Positions 27,338-36,316 of a stretch of DNA of 64,000 nt are shown here, piece after piece (the first letter of the stretch is position 1; every line of letters starts with the position of its first letter). Below the pieces are notes generated by a model, which searched no databases, was not told the DNA's origin, and was given only the letters and a program-made list of their open reading frames with translations. Made by a program: the position numbers and the translations under genes. The stretch covers positions 372,001-436,000 of the forward strand of contig NZ_FNOT01000002.1 of assembly GCF_900107105.1 (NCBI RefSeq), read 5' to 3'. The DNA is from Geodermatophilus africanus (lineage in GTDB: Bacteria; Actinomycetota; Actinomycetes; Mycobacteriales; Geodermatophilaceae).

Positions 27338-27694
27338 GGCCTGTGCTCCGTTCGGTCGAGCCCCATGAACGCCTCAGTGTGGGAGCGGGACGCCATCCGG
27401 GTCCACATCCTCCACCACGCCGCCGAGGACAAGATCCACGGGACGTCCATCCGGCCCCCCGTTCGCCACATGGCAGGCGACCGGACAATGAAATCGGCGC
27501 GAACCGTGCGTATCCGGGTCGGGAACATCCGTCTGTCCCGCGCCCATCCGAGGCTTGTGTTGACCGTGCGGGGGAAGCTGCAGGTGCGCAGAGCTGCAGC
27601 AGACGGTGTCGACCGGATTCGGCTGAGGTTCACCGGCGATCCCGGGAATGCCGCTCATTCGCATGTCGGTCATGACGTGACCCTGAGGACGCAG
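27338..27694. other. divergent intergenic region
   Basis: 357 nt between the USP-like gene (minus) and the anti-sigma-type gene (plus). The plus frame is open upstream of 27695 but its composition is unlike a protein. A short minus frame with GGVVEDVDPDGVPLPH is noted but not supported. Confidence 0.35.
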
Positions 27695-28186
27695 ATGAGC
27701 GTGACGGACTGGTTGCAGCGGCCGCCGGAACCGGCCGTCGATCTCACCGCGGGATGGTTGGCAACTCCCGGCACGGTCGCCGACCTGATCCAACTGCGCC
27801 ACACCCTGCCCGCCCTGGTGGGGCACCGATCCGGACCGGCCGGTGACGACGCCGATCTGGAGGACTTGCTGCTGGTCTTCGAGGAACTGGCGTCCAACGG
27901 GCTGCGGCATGGTCGGCCGCCGGTGCGCGTGGTGGTCGCGTCGATCCCCGCCGGCTGGCTGCTCGATGTCTCTGACGCCGCCGCCGACACCCCGCCGGTA
28001 CCCGCCCCCGACCGTGATCCGGCCACCGGTGGCCTGGGCCTGTGCCTGGTGGCCGCCCTGTCCGCCGCGCACGGCTGGACGGTGGACGGGGACCGCAAGC
28101 ACATCTGGGCCCGGATCGACGCCGGCTCCTCGGCGCGCCGGTCGCCGTACCGGGCGGTTCCCGCTTCTCCACGTACTCGGGTGTGA
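27695..28186 (+). CDS. ATP-binding anti-sigma-factor-type protein (HATPase_c_2)
   Basis: 163 aa. A GHKL ATPase fold of the RsbW/SpoIIAB type: the N-box FEELASNGLRHGRPPVRV (Glu and Asn for Mg-ATP), the D-box LLDVSDAAADTPPV and the G-box TGGLGLCLVAALSAAHGW. Such stand-alone kinases in Actinobacteria often control sigma factors through anti-anti-sigma partners; no partner is adjacent. ATG 27695 is preceded by GAGGACGCAG. The long upstream open frame is rejected as part of the gene. Confidence 0.8.
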   Translation: MSVTDWLQRPPEPAVDLTAGWLATPGTVADLIQLRHTLPALVGHRSGPAGDDADLEDLLLVFEELASNGLRHGRPPVRVVVASIPAGWLLDVSDAAADTPPVPAPDRDPATGGLGLCLVAALSAAHGWTVDGDRKHIWARIDAGSSARRSPYRAVPASPRTRV

Positions 28187-28698
28187 GCGGGACGCACCGA
28201 GGAGGGCTTGCCCGCTCTCGTCGGGCGCCGCAGGTGCGGCAACGCAGAGCTCCGGTGCGCCGCGGTCCGGCCGGGCGCAGGCTCGGCGCGGCGGGCGGCT
28301 GCAGACACGCAGGCCCCAACCGACGGAAGAGGGCCACCATGCCCGACCGGGCACCGGGACAGGGTCCGCCAGCGGTGCGGCGACCAGCTGGGCCGCAGCG
28401 CGGACGGCGCCCCGATTCCGTTTCGCCGGCCGGCCGCTGCCCCGGCAGCGCCTGCAGACCGCGCTGTCCCGGGCCGTCGAGCGCGTCTCGGTGAGGCTGG
28501 TGAGCGAGCCGGCCGGCTCGGGCAGGACCGTGCCGGCGGCTACCTGGGCTCGGCGGGCGGCTGCTTGCACCGCGGGGCCGCGTGGGTCCGCCTGGGCCGC
28601 GATGACCTTGAGGTGACCGAGTTCTGCCGCGGTCCCGTGATACGGCCGGCGCCGAGCAGATGGTCGGGTCCTCAGCGGATGACCGCCGCCTGCTGCCG
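28187..28698. other. non-coding stretch
   Basis: 512 nt between the ATPase gene and the end of the recombinase. Several short overlapping frames exist, none protein-like. Confidence 0.4.
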
Positions 28699-29589
28699 TC
28701 AGAAGTCGCCGAGCCCCAGGGCGCGAGCCTCCGCGGCGGCACGGGGCCGACGCCTGCGCGCGCGTGTAGCGCAGTAGCATGTCCGGCCGCGTCCAGCCGG
28801 CCACCGCCATGAGTCCACCCTCGCTGCCGCCGGCGGCGAGCCAGCGGTGTACTGCGGTGTGCCGCAGCCGGTGCGGCCGGAACCCCTCGATCCCGGCCGC
28901 GCGGGCCCGCTCGCCCAGCGTCTTGTGCAGCGCGTCGTAGGAGAACGCCTTGCCGCGGTCGCCGAGCCACAGCGCCGGGGTGTCGACCAGTCGGTGGCTG
29001 CGACGGGCCCGGAGGTAGCGGTCCAGCGCCCGGGAGGTCTGCGGGCCGAAGGGGCCACCCGGCCCCTACCACCCTTGCCCCGGCGCACGGTGGCCGTGCC
29101 GGTGGACAGGTCGACGTCCTCGGTGCCGAGCGCGACGACCTCGCCGGCCCGGGCACCGGTCTCGACCATCAGCCGCACGAGCGCCTCGTCCCGGCGGTCG
29201 CGCAGCTCGCGGCCCGCGCAGGCGGCGACCAGCGCCTTGATCTGCTCGATGGCCAGCGGCTCGACGACCTTCGCGTCCAGCCTGGGCGCCTTGAGGCCGA
29301 GCAGGGAGTCGGCGTCGCTCTCGCCCTCCTCGCGCAGCCAGGCCGAGAAGCGCCGGAGGGCGAGCTGCCGAGCGCGGGCGGTGGCGGGCTCGGCGCCGGC
29401 CTCGAGCAGGTCGGCGGTCAAGGCGTTGACGCTGGCCCGGTCGAGCACCGCCGGGCGGCCGGCGCCGTCGGCCCAGGTGAGGAATCGGAGCACCCCGTCG
29501 CCGTAGGACTTCACCGTCTCGGGGCTCCTGCGCTCGGCGCGCAGGTGCAGCTCCCAGGACGGCAGCAGGGCGGCGAGGTCGACGGCCAT
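28699..29589 (-). pseudogene. XerC-like tyrosine recombinase with two compensating frameshifts
   Basis: The first about 175 residues read normally: SAM-like N-terminal domain (SPETVKSYGDGVLRFLTWAD), then the catalytic domain with ETGARAGEVVALGTEDVDL (first Arg) and RRGKGGRGRV (Lys). Near 29055 one base is missing, and the following frame gives FRPHRLRHTAVHRWLAAGG (HxxR) and GWTRPDMLLRYTRAQA (Tyr nucleophile). Near 28757 one extra C in a C-run restores the first frame for RAAAEARALGLGDF. It is therefore full length with a -1 and a +1 indel. It sits at the sigA edge of the accessory block, as an integrase would. Confidence 0.85.
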
Positions 29590-29665
29590 GCCGCGCGCCC
29601 TAGGCCAAAATCTGGACTGGGAGCGGTGTGCATGGTCTCCCCGGTCGCGAACCGACCGAGAAACC

Positions 29666-29697
29666 GCCCCCTGAGCTGCAGAAACAGGTCAGGGGGC
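29666..29697 (-). terminator. sigA terminator hairpin
   Basis: GCCCCCTGA pairs with TCAGGGGGC around a 14-nt loop, 9 nt past the sigA stop, followed on the minus strand by GGTTTCT. Confidence 0.7.
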
Positions 29698-29706
29698 AGC
29701 CAGGGC

Positions 29707-30981
29707 TCAGTCCAGGTAGTCGCGCAGCACCTGGGAGCGGCTGGGATGGCGCAGCTTCGACATGGTCTTCGACTCGATCTGCCGGATCCGCTCGCGGGTG
29801 ACCCCGTAGACCTGGCCGATCTCGTCGAGCGTGCGCGGCTGGCCGTCGGTGAGGCCGAACCGCAGCCGGACGACGCCGGCCTCACGCTCGGACAGCGTCT
29901 GCAGCACGCTGGTCAGCTGGTCCTGCATCAGCGTGAAGCTGACCGCGTCGACGGCGACGACCGCCTCGGAGTCCTCGATGAAGTCGCCGAGCTGGCTGTC
30001 TCCCTCGTCACCGATGGTCTGGTCGAGGCTGATGGGCTCCCGGGCGTACTGCTGGATCTCCAGCACCTTGTCCGGGGTGATGTCCATCTCCTTGGCCAGC
30101 TCCTCCGGGGTGGGCTCGCGGCCCAGGTCCTGGAGCAGCTCGCGCTGGATGCGGCCGAGCTTGTTGATGACCTCGACCATGTGCACCGGGATGCGGATGG
30201 TCCGGGCCTGGTCGGCCATGGCGCGGGTGATGGCCTGGCGGATCCACCACGTCGCGTAGGTCGAGAACTTGTAGCCCTTGGTGTAGTCGAACTTCTCGAC
30301 CGCGCGGATCAGGCCGAGGTTGCCCTCCTGGATGAGGTCCAGGAACGCCATGCCGCGGCCGGTGTAGCGCTTGGCGAGGGAGACCACGAGGCGGAGGTTG
30401 GCCTCCAGCAGGTGGTTCTTGGCGCGCTCGCCGTCGCGGACGATCCAGTTGAGGTCGCGGCGCATCTGCGGGGAGAGCTTCTGGCCCTCCTCCTCGGCCT
30501 GGCGCAGCCGCTCGGCGCCGTAGAGGCCGGCCTCGATGCGCTTGGCGAGGTCGACCTCCTCCTCGGCGTTGAGCAGCGCGACCTTGCCGATCTGCTTGAG
30601 GTAGGCGCGGACCGAGTCGGCCGAGGCGGTGAGCTCGGCGTCCTTGCGGGCCTGGCGGAGGGCCTCGGACTCCTCCTCGTCGTCCCACTCGAAGTCGCCG
30701 CCCTCGGCGGTGGCCTCCTCGGGGGTCGGCTCGGTCTCGGCGACGCCGTCGGGCGTGGCGACGACGGTCTCGTCGATCTTCAGGCCCTCCCCGCCGGCGT
30801 CGACCACGGCGACCGTGGCGCCGTCGGTGGCCACGGCGGTGAGGACGGCACCCTCACCGCCACCCGGCGACGGCGCGATGCTGGGCTTGCGGGCGCCCGT
30901 GGCGGCGGTGGGCTTCGCCGCGCTCTTGGCCGTCCGCTTGCGAGCGGGGGCCTTGGCCGGTGCTGGCTGGTCGGCGGGCAC
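29707..30981 (-). CDS. sigA: principal RNA polymerase sigma factor
   Basis: 424 aa, GTG start with GGAAGGA upstream. The N-terminal about 95 residues are basic then acidic, variable and rich in Ala/Lys/Glu. Conserved sigma-70 regions follow: [16 protein letters not shown] (1.2), region 2 with [40 protein letters not shown] (-10 recognition), region 3 ([20 protein letters not shown]) and region 4 ([20 protein letters not shown], -35 recognition), ending LRDYLD as in SigA/HrdB proteins. It directs housekeeping transcription. In relatives it lies beside the DUF7455 gene; here the accessory block separates them. Confidence 0.97.
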   Translation of the reverse strand: MPADQPAPAKAPARKRTAKSAAKPTAATGARKPSIAPSPGGGEGAVLTAVATDGATVAVVDAGGEGLKIDETVVATPDGVAETEPTPEEATAEGGDFEWDDEEESEALRQARKDAELTASADSVRAYLKQIGKVALLNAEEEVDLAKRIEAGLYGAERLRQAEEEGQKLSPQMRRDLNWIVRDGERAKNHLLEANLRLVVSLAKRYTGRGMAFLDLIQEGNLGLIRAVEKFDYTKGYKFSTYATWWIRQAITRAMADQARTIRIPVHMVEVINKLGRIQRELLQDLGREPTPEELAKEMDITPDKVLEIQQYAREPISLDQTIGDEGDSQLGDFIEDSEAVVAVDAVSFTLMQDQLTSVLQTLSEREAGVVRLRFGLTDGQPRTLDEIGQVYGVTRERIRQIESKTMSKLRHPSRSQVLRDYLD

Positions 30982-31149
30982 TCAGGTTCCTTCCCGTGCT
31001 GGGTGCGTTCCCCGGGGGGCCGTCTGGTCCCCGGGCAGCGGCCTCGGCCGGCGTCCGGAGCGGGGAGGGGCCCGACGGGCGACCGGGTTTGACCGGTGCG
31101 CAGGCGGGGGATGCCTCTCGGCTGGGAGCGACGGGGGCGGGGCTCCTCC

Positions 31150-31178
31150 ATTGTAACGACGCGTTTCGGGTGGTCCAC
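31150..31178 (-). promoter_or_regulatory. candidate sigA promoter
   Basis: On the minus strand TACAAT (31150-31155) matches the housekeeping -10, and GTGGAC 17 nt further upstream is a weak -35. It would give a leader of about 160 nt before the sigA GTG. By-eye prediction. The rest of 30982-31284 shows no gene. Confidence 0.5.
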
Positions 31179-31284
31179 CGTTTCGCAAGGCCGGTGCCCC
31201 CCGACCTGGGGGGAGGACCCCAGGTCCAGGGGCGTTCTCACCCTCCGTGGTGGCCCGGCGGCGGGCGGCGGTGCCCCGCGGTCG

Positions 31285-32028
31285 TCACTGTCCGATGCGC
31301 TCCTCGGCGGCCAGGGCCGCGCCGACGATGCCGGCGTCGTTGAGCAGCTGCGCGGGGACGACGGGCGTGCGGGTCGACAGCAGCGGCACCCACTTGTGCG
31401 CCTTCTTGCTCACCCCGCCGCCCACGATGATGAGGTCCGGCCACACGGCGGCCTCGAGGACGTCGAGGTAGCGGTCCACCCGCTTGGCCCAGTGCGGGTA
31501 GCCGAGGTCCTCGCGCTCCCGGGCCGACGCCGAGGCGCGCTTCTCCCCGTCCTCGCCGTCGACCTGGATGTGCCCGAACTCGGTGTTGGGCACCAGGACG
31601 CCGTCGGTGAACAGCGCGCTGCCGATGCCGGTGCCGAAGGTGAGCATGAGGACGACGCCCCGCTTGTCCCGGCCGGCGCCGTAGCGCATCTCGGCGAACC
31701 CGGCGGCGTCGGCGTCGTTGAGCGTCTGCACGGTGCCCGGGATCCGGGAGGCCAGGCCCTCGGCCAGGTGCGTGCCCAGCCAGCTCTTGTCGACGTTGGC
31801 CGCGGTGTGCACCACCCCGCTCTTGAGCACCCCGGGGAAGGTGACGCCGATGCGCCCATCCCAGCCGAAGGAGTCGACGATCCGGCCCACGACGTCGTAC
31901 ACGGGGTCGGGCAGCGAGGGCTTCGGGGTCTCGATGCGCAGGCGCTCGCCCGCGAGCTCGCCCTTGTCGAGGTCGACCGGGCACCCCTTGATGCCGCTGC
32001 CACCGATGTCCACGCCGAACCCGAGCAC
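31285..32028 (-). CDS. ppgK: polyphosphate glucokinase
   Basis: 247 aa. ROK-fold kinase that phosphorylates glucose using polyphosphate and/or ATP. It has the phosphate-1 motif GFGVDIGGSGIKG, the polyphosphate-type TFPGVLKSGVVHTAANVD, the sugar-binding NDADAAGFAEM, and LTFGTGIGSALF; the E-x-G-H motif is EFGHIQVDG. The order sigA-ppgK-suhB matches mycobacteria. GTG 32028 is used because the open frame further upstream is antisense to suhB. Divergent from suhB by 58 nt. Confidence 0.93.
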   Translation of the reverse strand: MLGFGVDIGGSGIKGCPVDLDKGELAGERLRIETPKPSLPDPVYDVVGRIVDSFGWDGRIGVTFPGVLKSGVVHTAANVDKSWLGTHLAEGLASRIPGTVQTLNDADAAGFAEMRYGAGRDKRGVVLMLTFGTGIGSALFTDGVLVPNTEFGHIQVDGEDGEKRASASAREREDLGYPHWAKRVDRYLDVLEAAVWPDLIIVGGGVSKKAHKWVPLLSTRTPVVPAQLLNDAGIVGAALAAEERIGQ

Positions 32029-32086
32029 GCGGTCAGGGTAGTGATCGTCGCGGCGGGCGCCAGAGCAGCTCGTGCAGGATCGGGGC

Positions 32087-32923
32087 ATGACCACGACGCC
32101 GGAGCCCGCCGCCCTGCTCGACCTCGCCGTCTCGACCGCGCGCGAGGCCGCCGATCTGGTGGCGCGCGGGCGCGCCTCGGCCGCCGAGCAGGTCGACGTC
32201 AAGTCCAGCCCGGTGGACCTGGTCACCGCGGTGGACCGGGCCTGCGAGGAGCTGGTGATCAGCCGGCTGCTCGGCGCCCGTCCGGACGACGGGCTGCTGG
32301 GGGAGGAGGGCGGCGAGCGCACCGGCAGCAGCGGGGTGCGCTGGGTCGTCGACCCGATCGACGGCACCACCAACTTCGTCTACGGCCTCCCCGCGTACGC
32401 GGTGTCCATCGCCGCGGAGGTCGACGGGCGGCCGGTCGCGGGCGTGGTGCTGAACGCGGCGACCGGTGAGCTGTACGCGGCGACCGCGGGCGGCGGGGCG
32501 CACCTGACCACCCCCGGCGCGGAACCGGTGCGGCTGACCGGCAGCCGGCCGGCCGCGCTGGGCCAGGCGCTCGTCGCCACGGGCTTCGGCTACCGGGCCG
32601 AGCAGCGCCGGGCCCAGGCCGCCGTGGTCGCCGGGCTGCTACCGGAGGTCCGCGACATCCGGCGGCACGGCTCGGCCGCCCTGGACCTGTGCACCGTGGC
32701 CGCCGGCCGGGTGGACGCCTACTACGAGATGCACCTCAACCGCTGGGACTTCGCCGCGGGCGCGCTGGTCGCGGCCGAGGCCGGCGTCGTCGTCACCGGC
32801 CTGCCGGGACGGCCGTTCGGCGAGCCCCTGGGCATCGCCGTGGCGCCGTCGGTCGCCGACGAGTTCCTCGCCCTGCTGGGCCGGCTGCACCAGGAGGACC
32901 ACGCTCCCGGGCCGGCGTCCTGA
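32087..32923 (+). CDS. suhB: inositol monophosphatase family protein
   Basis: 278 aa. Mg-dependent phosphatase with the family motifs LLGEEGGER (metal Glu), WVVDPIDGTTNFVYGLPAYA (DPxDGTxNF metal site) and NRWDFAAGALVAAEAGVVVT (WDxAAG). The substrate is probably inositol 1-phosphate or a related sugar phosphate; SuhB homologues also have RNA-related roles in E. coli. ATG 32087 is preferred over GTG 32072 by spacing from GGATCGGGG. Divergent from ppgK, convergent with cei. Confidence 0.9.
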   Translation: MTTTPEPAALLDLAVSTAREAADLVARGRASAAEQVDVKSSPVDLVTAVDRACEELVISRLLGARPDDGLLGEEGGERTGSSGVRWVVDPIDGTTNFVYGLPAYAVSIAAEVDGRPVAGVVLNAATGELYAATAGGGAHLTTPGAEPVRLTGSRPAALGQALVATGFGYRAEQRRAQAAVVAGLLPEVRDIRRHGSAALDLCTVAAGRVDAYYEMHLNRWDFAAGALVAAEAGVVVTGLPGRPFGEPLGIAVAPSVADEFLALLGRLHQEDHAPGPAS

Positions 32924-32933
32924 CCGCCGCTGT

Positions 32934-32981
32934 GTGCACGGAGTGTGGTCTCCGGGGCCCCGGAGACCACACTCCGTGCAC
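32934..32981. terminator. perfect 48-nt palindrome between suhB and cei
   Basis: The arms 32934-32957 and 32958-32981 are exact reverse complements with no spacer; the centre is GGGGCCCC and each end is GTGCAC. It starts 11 nt after the suhB stop, between convergent genes. A bidirectional terminator is likely; a protein-binding palindrome is also possible. Confidence 0.8.
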
Positions 32982-32999
32982 CCAGCGTGCCAGGGTCGG

Positions 33000-33042
33000 C
33001 CGGTGGCCGAGCCCGCGGAGTGGTGGGCGCAGGGGGTCCTCC
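33000..33042 (-). repeat. TGA-proximal hairpin repeat, copy 3 (partial)
   Basis: On the minus strand it starts 2 nt after the cei stop with GGAGGACCCCCTGCGCCCACCACTC and fades out in GGGCTCGGCCACCGG. The 3' arm is degenerate. Confidence 0.6.
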
Positions 33043-33044
33043 GA

Positions 33045-33584
33045 TCAACAGGCGGCGGCGGCGCTGGCGCCGGCGACCAGCGCGGCGTCGACCTCCTCGG
33101 GCGGCGCGAGGCCGGCCCAGTCGGGGCCGATCACCACGTCGACCGTGGCCGTGGCGCGGGTGTCCAGGAAATCACCGGACCCCGGGAGGAACAGCCGGAC
33201 GTAGGCGGCCGCGTCGTTGCCGCGCGGGCCGTGCCGCAGCTCGCCGACCCCGGTGACCTCGCGCTCGGTGGGGTCGTTGGCGACCTCCTCCACCACGAAG
33301 CCCCGCTCCTGCAGCGACGCGGCGACCTCCTGGGCCAGGCCGGCCCGGTCGGTGGCGTTGAACACCCGCAGCGCGACCGTGGTCGGGTCCAGCGAGGGCG
33401 GCGCGGCCGACGCGCTGGCGCAGGCCTGGGCCTCCTCGGCCTCCAGCTCGCCCTCGGTGTCGAAGACGTTCCACCAGACGGCCAGCGCGGCCAGCGCCAG
33501 CACCAGCAGGAAGACCAGCGGCGGGATCGGCCGGCGACCGCTCCGGGGACGGACCGCGGATCGGTCGGTGGGCGGCGCGCTCAC
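33045..33584 (-). CDS. cei: LytR_C domain envelope protein (Cei-like)
   Basis: 179 aa. Basic N-terminus (RPRSGRR), one transmembrane helix (PPLVFLLVLALAALAVWWNV), then an extracytoplasmic LytR_C domain (VALRVFNATDRAGLAQEVAA through AAAYVRLFLPGSGDF). The M. tuberculosis homologue in the same place, Rv2700/Cei, supports cell-envelope integrity. It probably acts outside the membrane as a single-pass protein. Convergent with suhB. Confidence 0.85.
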   Translation of the reverse strand: MSAPPTDRSAVRPRSGRRPIPPLVFLLVLALAALAVWWNVFDTEGELEAEEAQACASASAAPPSLDPTTVALRVFNATDRAGLAQEVAASLQERGFVVEEVANDPTEREVTGVGELRHGPRGNDAAAYVRLFLPGSGDFLDTRATATVDVVIGPDWAGLAPPEEVDAALVAGASAAAAC

Positions 33585-33715
33585 GGGCTCTCCTCGCTGG
33601 CGTTCATCGGCCGTGTACCCCGGCGCTGCCTGCTCTCACGTGAGCTCGCCAGCCCGCTCACGGAGTCCCCCTCGATCGCTGACGGTCGGCGGGAGTCTAG
33701 AGCCGGTCGAGGGAC

Positions 33716-34762
33716 CTAGATCGCACCGTCGTCGAGCGCGGCGCGTCCCCGCTCCACGCACGGGTCGATGCGGTCGGCGTAGCCCGCGGTGTCCTTGCCG
33801 GCCATGGCGCCGGCGGCCGACCGGGCCACGATGCCGGCGACGATCGCGGCGAACTTGAAGTACGCGAAGGCGACGTACCAGGGCAGGTGGGAGAGGTCCA
33901 GGCCACTGCGCTCGCCGTAGCGCGCCGCGACCTCCGCCCGGGAGGGGAAGCCCTCCAGCGCGGTCACGGTGCTCTGCCCCGCGACGGCCTCCTCACCGGG
34001 CTGCGGCCAGTACACGTGCAGCATCCCGAGGTCGGCCAGCGGGTCGCCCAGGGTCGACATCTCCCAGTCCAGCACCGCCCGGACCCGGCCGGGGGTCTGC
34101 GGGTCGAGCAGGCAGTTGTCGAGCCGGAAGTCGCCGTGCACGATCCCGGACCGCTGCGTGGTGGGCACGGTCTCGGCCAGCCGCGCGGCGAGCGCGTCCA
34201 GGCCCGGGCGCTCGCGGTCTCGGGTGGCCTCCCACTGCTGGGTCCAGCGGCGCACCTGCCGGGCCATGAAGCCCTCGGGCCGGCCGAAGTCACCCAGCCC
34301 CACGGCCTCGTGGTCGACGGCGTGCAGGTCGGCCAGGACGTCGACCAGTCCCTCGCCGATCGCCCGCCGCTGCGCCGGCTCGTCGGCGTAGCCGGCCGGG
34401 ATCCGGTCGACGACGTGCAGCCCGACGACGCGCTCCATCACGTAGAACGGGGCGCCCAGCACGGCCGGGTCGGTGCACAGGTGCAGCGTCCGCGGCACCG
34501 GGACGGCGGTCGGCACGAGAGCGGAGACGACCCGGTGCTCGCGCGCCATGTCGTGCGCGGTGGCCAGCACCGCGCCCGTCGGCGGGCGCCGCAGGATCAC
34601 CGCGTCGTCGTCCGACCCGCTCTTCGGCGTGATCGTGTACGTGAGGTTGGACATGCCCGCCGCGATGAGGTCGACGCGGACCCGGGACCAGCGCTCGTCG
34701 CCGAGCACGGAGGCGAGGTAGGGCCCGACGACGGCTGGATCAGCACCCACGGGAGTCGACAC
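33716..34762 (-). CDS. phosphotransferase (APH) family protein
   Basis: 348 aa. A kinase-like APH fold of the ACAD10/ACAD11-type subfamily: MSNLTYTITPKSG and AVILRRPPTGAVLATAHDM at the N-lobe, the catalytic loop VHGDFRLDNCLLDP, and the metal-binding AVLDWEMSTLGDPLADLGML. Such proteins phosphorylate small hydroxylated substrates, possibly hydroxyacyl-CoAs, or are annotated as aminoglycoside phosphotransferases without evidence. GTG 34762 gives the family N-terminus; the frame runs on to 35032 across intergenic DNA. Confidence 0.88.
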   Translation of the reverse strand: MSTPVGADPAVVGPYLASVLGDERWSRVRVDLIAAGMSNLTYTITPKSGSDDDAVILRRPPTGAVLATAHDMAREHRVVSALVPTAVPVPRTLHLCTDPAVLGAPFYVMERVVGLHVVDRIPAGYADEPAQRRAIGEGLVDVLADLHAVDHEAVGLGDFGRPEGFMARQVRRWTQQWEATRDRERPGLDALAARLAETVPTTQRSGIVHGDFRLDNCLLDPQTPGRVRAVLDWEMSTLGDPLADLGMLHVYWPQPGEEAVAGQSTVTALEGFPSRAEVAARYGERSGLDLSHLPWYVAFAYFKFAAIVAGIVARSAAGAMAGKDTAGYADRIDPCVERGRAALDDGAI

Positions 34763-35037
34763 GGCCGCAGGGTAGCCTCTGGCGCTCCGCGCCTCGTCCG
34801 ACCCGTTCCGGCAGTGGGGTGGTCCCCCTCGCGCGTCGGGCACAAACAGGGGCCGCGCGACGTTGGGGGGTCCGCCGGTCAGACCGTGCCGGCCGATCTG
34901 CCCTCCGGCGGAGGGTCGGACGGCGCGGTGGACCCCCGGTCGCCCGCGGCGACCGGACAGCACGGCGGCGCTCCCGCGCGCCGCCGCAGACGATGCGGGC
35001 CCCTGCCCGCGACGACCCCGGAGGAGGGGCACTTCCC

Positions 35038-35340
35038 ATGGCCACCGACTACGACGCCCCGCGCCGCAACGAGGCGGACGAGCTCGGCGAGGACTCGCTC
35101 GAGGAGCTCAAGGCCCGCCGCGCCGAGGCCCAGTCCTCGTCGGTCGACGTCGACGAGACCGACTTCAACGAGAACCTCGAGCTGCCCGGCGCGGACCTGT
35201 CCAACGAGGAGCTCACCGTCCGCGTGCTGCCCAAGCAGGAGGACGAGTTCACCTGCTCGCGCTGCTTCCTCGTGCAGCACCGCAGCCGGCTGGCCGCCAC
35301 CAAGGGCGACCAGCTGTTCTGCCGCGACTGCGCAGCCTGA
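35038..35340 (+). CDS. DUF4193 domain protein
   Basis: 100 aa. ATG preceded by GGAGGAGGGG. An acidic head (ADELGEDSLEELKARRAEAQ) is followed by FTCSRCFLVQHRSRLA and LFCRDCAA, forming a two-CxxC zinc ribbon at the C-terminus. DUF4193 proteins are universal in Actinobacteria next to cei/dut (Rv2699c place). Function unknown; RNA-polymerase or nucleic-acid binding is plausible but unproven. Confidence 0.92.
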   Translation: MATDYDAPRRNEADELGEDSLEELKARRAEAQSSSVDVDETDFNENLELPGADLSNEELTVRVLPKQEDEFTCSRCFLVQHRSRLAATKGDQLFCRDCAA

Positions 35341-35342
35341 GG

Positions 35343-35398
35343 GAGGACCCCGTTGCCCCCGCCCCTCGCAGGCTCGCGGCGGGACCTGCAACGGGGCC
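35343..35398 (+). repeat. TGA-proximal hairpin repeat, copy 4
   Basis: Begins 2 nt after the DUF4193 stop: GAGGACCCCGTTGCCCCCGCC, then CAGGCTCGCGGCGGGACC and CAACGGGGCC. The ends and the inner GCGGCGGG arm pair well. Confidence 0.75.
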
Positions 35399-35425
35399 GT
35401 TCCAGCACTCGACCGAGGAGGGCCA

Positions 35426-36316
35426 GTGACGGACCACGGTGATCGCACCGGGCCGGTGCGGGATGTCCCGCCACCGCGTCCGGTCGTGCCCGGCGCGGCC
35501 CGGGGAGCGACTGCCGCGCCCGCGGAGGAGGGTCCGCTCGGGCGGGCCGGCCGGCTGCTGGCCGAGGCCGTGTCCGGCCTGGTGGCCGGGACCACGGGTG
35601 GGGCCGACGGGCGCCGGTCGACCGCGGCGACGCTGCGCGACGTCGTCGCCGCGGTCGCGGCCGCCGGGACGCGCGCCGGCCGCGGCGCGCGGCCCGCCGC
35701 GCCGTCCGGCCCGGACGACGGCGGGGCTGCCCGCACGCCCAGCGCCCTGCTGGGCGACCTGCTGGCGACCGCCGCCCCGCGGCTGCCGATCCGCGACGCC
35801 GCGAGGCTGCGGGCGGTCCACCCCGGTGTCTCGGACGACGAGATCGCCGACGCGCTGGTCTCGCGGGCCGCCACGCTGACCTCCGGCATCGGCGCCGCGG
35901 CCGGTGGGCTGTCGGCGGCCCACTGGATCGCCCCGCCCTCGCTCCTGGCGCTGCCCCTGGAGCTCGGCGCGGAGACGGTGCTCACCGCCGCCGTCGAGCT
36001 GGTCCTGCTCGGCGAGCTGCACGAGCTGTACGGCCGGCCCGCGCCCGGCGACGCCCGCGATCGCGCGCTGGCCTACCTGTCCAGCTGGACGCGGCAGCGC
36101 GCGGTCGAGGAGTCCGTCGTCCCCGGGCTGGGCGCCGTCCTGTCCTCGGCCGGGCTGCGGACGCTCAGCCGCCGGATGACCCGGCGGATGGCCCGCAGCG
36201 TCCCGGGGGCGGCTCCCTTCCTCGTCGGCGCGGCCCTCGGCGGCCGGGCCAACCGCAAGGCGACCGAGGCGCTGGCCCGCCGGGTGCTCACCGACCTGCG
36301 CCGCCCCCGCCCCTGA
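35426..36316 (+). CDS. conserved actinobacterial protein of unknown function
   Basis: 296 aa, GTG with GAGGAGG just upstream. An Arg/Pro/Ala-rich head of about 120 residues is followed by a helical C-terminal part: GIGAAAGGLSAAHWIAPPSL, LALPLELGAETVLTAAVELV and a basic tail with RRMTRRMARSVPGAAPFLVG. The two central segments are hydrophobic and could be membrane-associated. It occupies the slot taken by the DUF3093 gene in mycobacteria but does not look like DUF3093. Confidence 0.75.
   Translation: MTDHGDRTGPVRDVPPPRPVVPGAARGATAAPAEEGPLGRAGRLLAEAVSGLVAGTTGGADGRRSTAATLRDVVAAVAAAGTRAGRGARPAAPSGPDDGGAARTPSALLGDLLATAAPRLPIRDAARLRAVHPGVSDDEIADALVSRAATLTSGIGAAAGGLSAAHWIAPPSLLALPLELGAETVLTAAVELVLLGELHELYGRPAPGDARDRALAYLSSWTRQRAVEESVVPGLGAVLSSAGLRTLSRRMTRRMARSVPGAAPFLVGAALGGRANRKATEALARRVLTDLRRPRP

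Noticed and set aside
27374-27480. Short minus-strand frame ending GGVVEDVDPDGVPLPH
   Set aside because: Protein-like for only about 30 residues, with no start or ribosome site; kept out for lack of support.
6391-29700. attL/attR direct repeats for the island
   Set aside because: I compared the DUF7455 upstream region with the DNA between the recombinase and sigA by eye and found no shared core.
32934-32981. Perfect palindrome as a transposon end
   Set aside because: No transposase, partner repeat or target duplication nearby.
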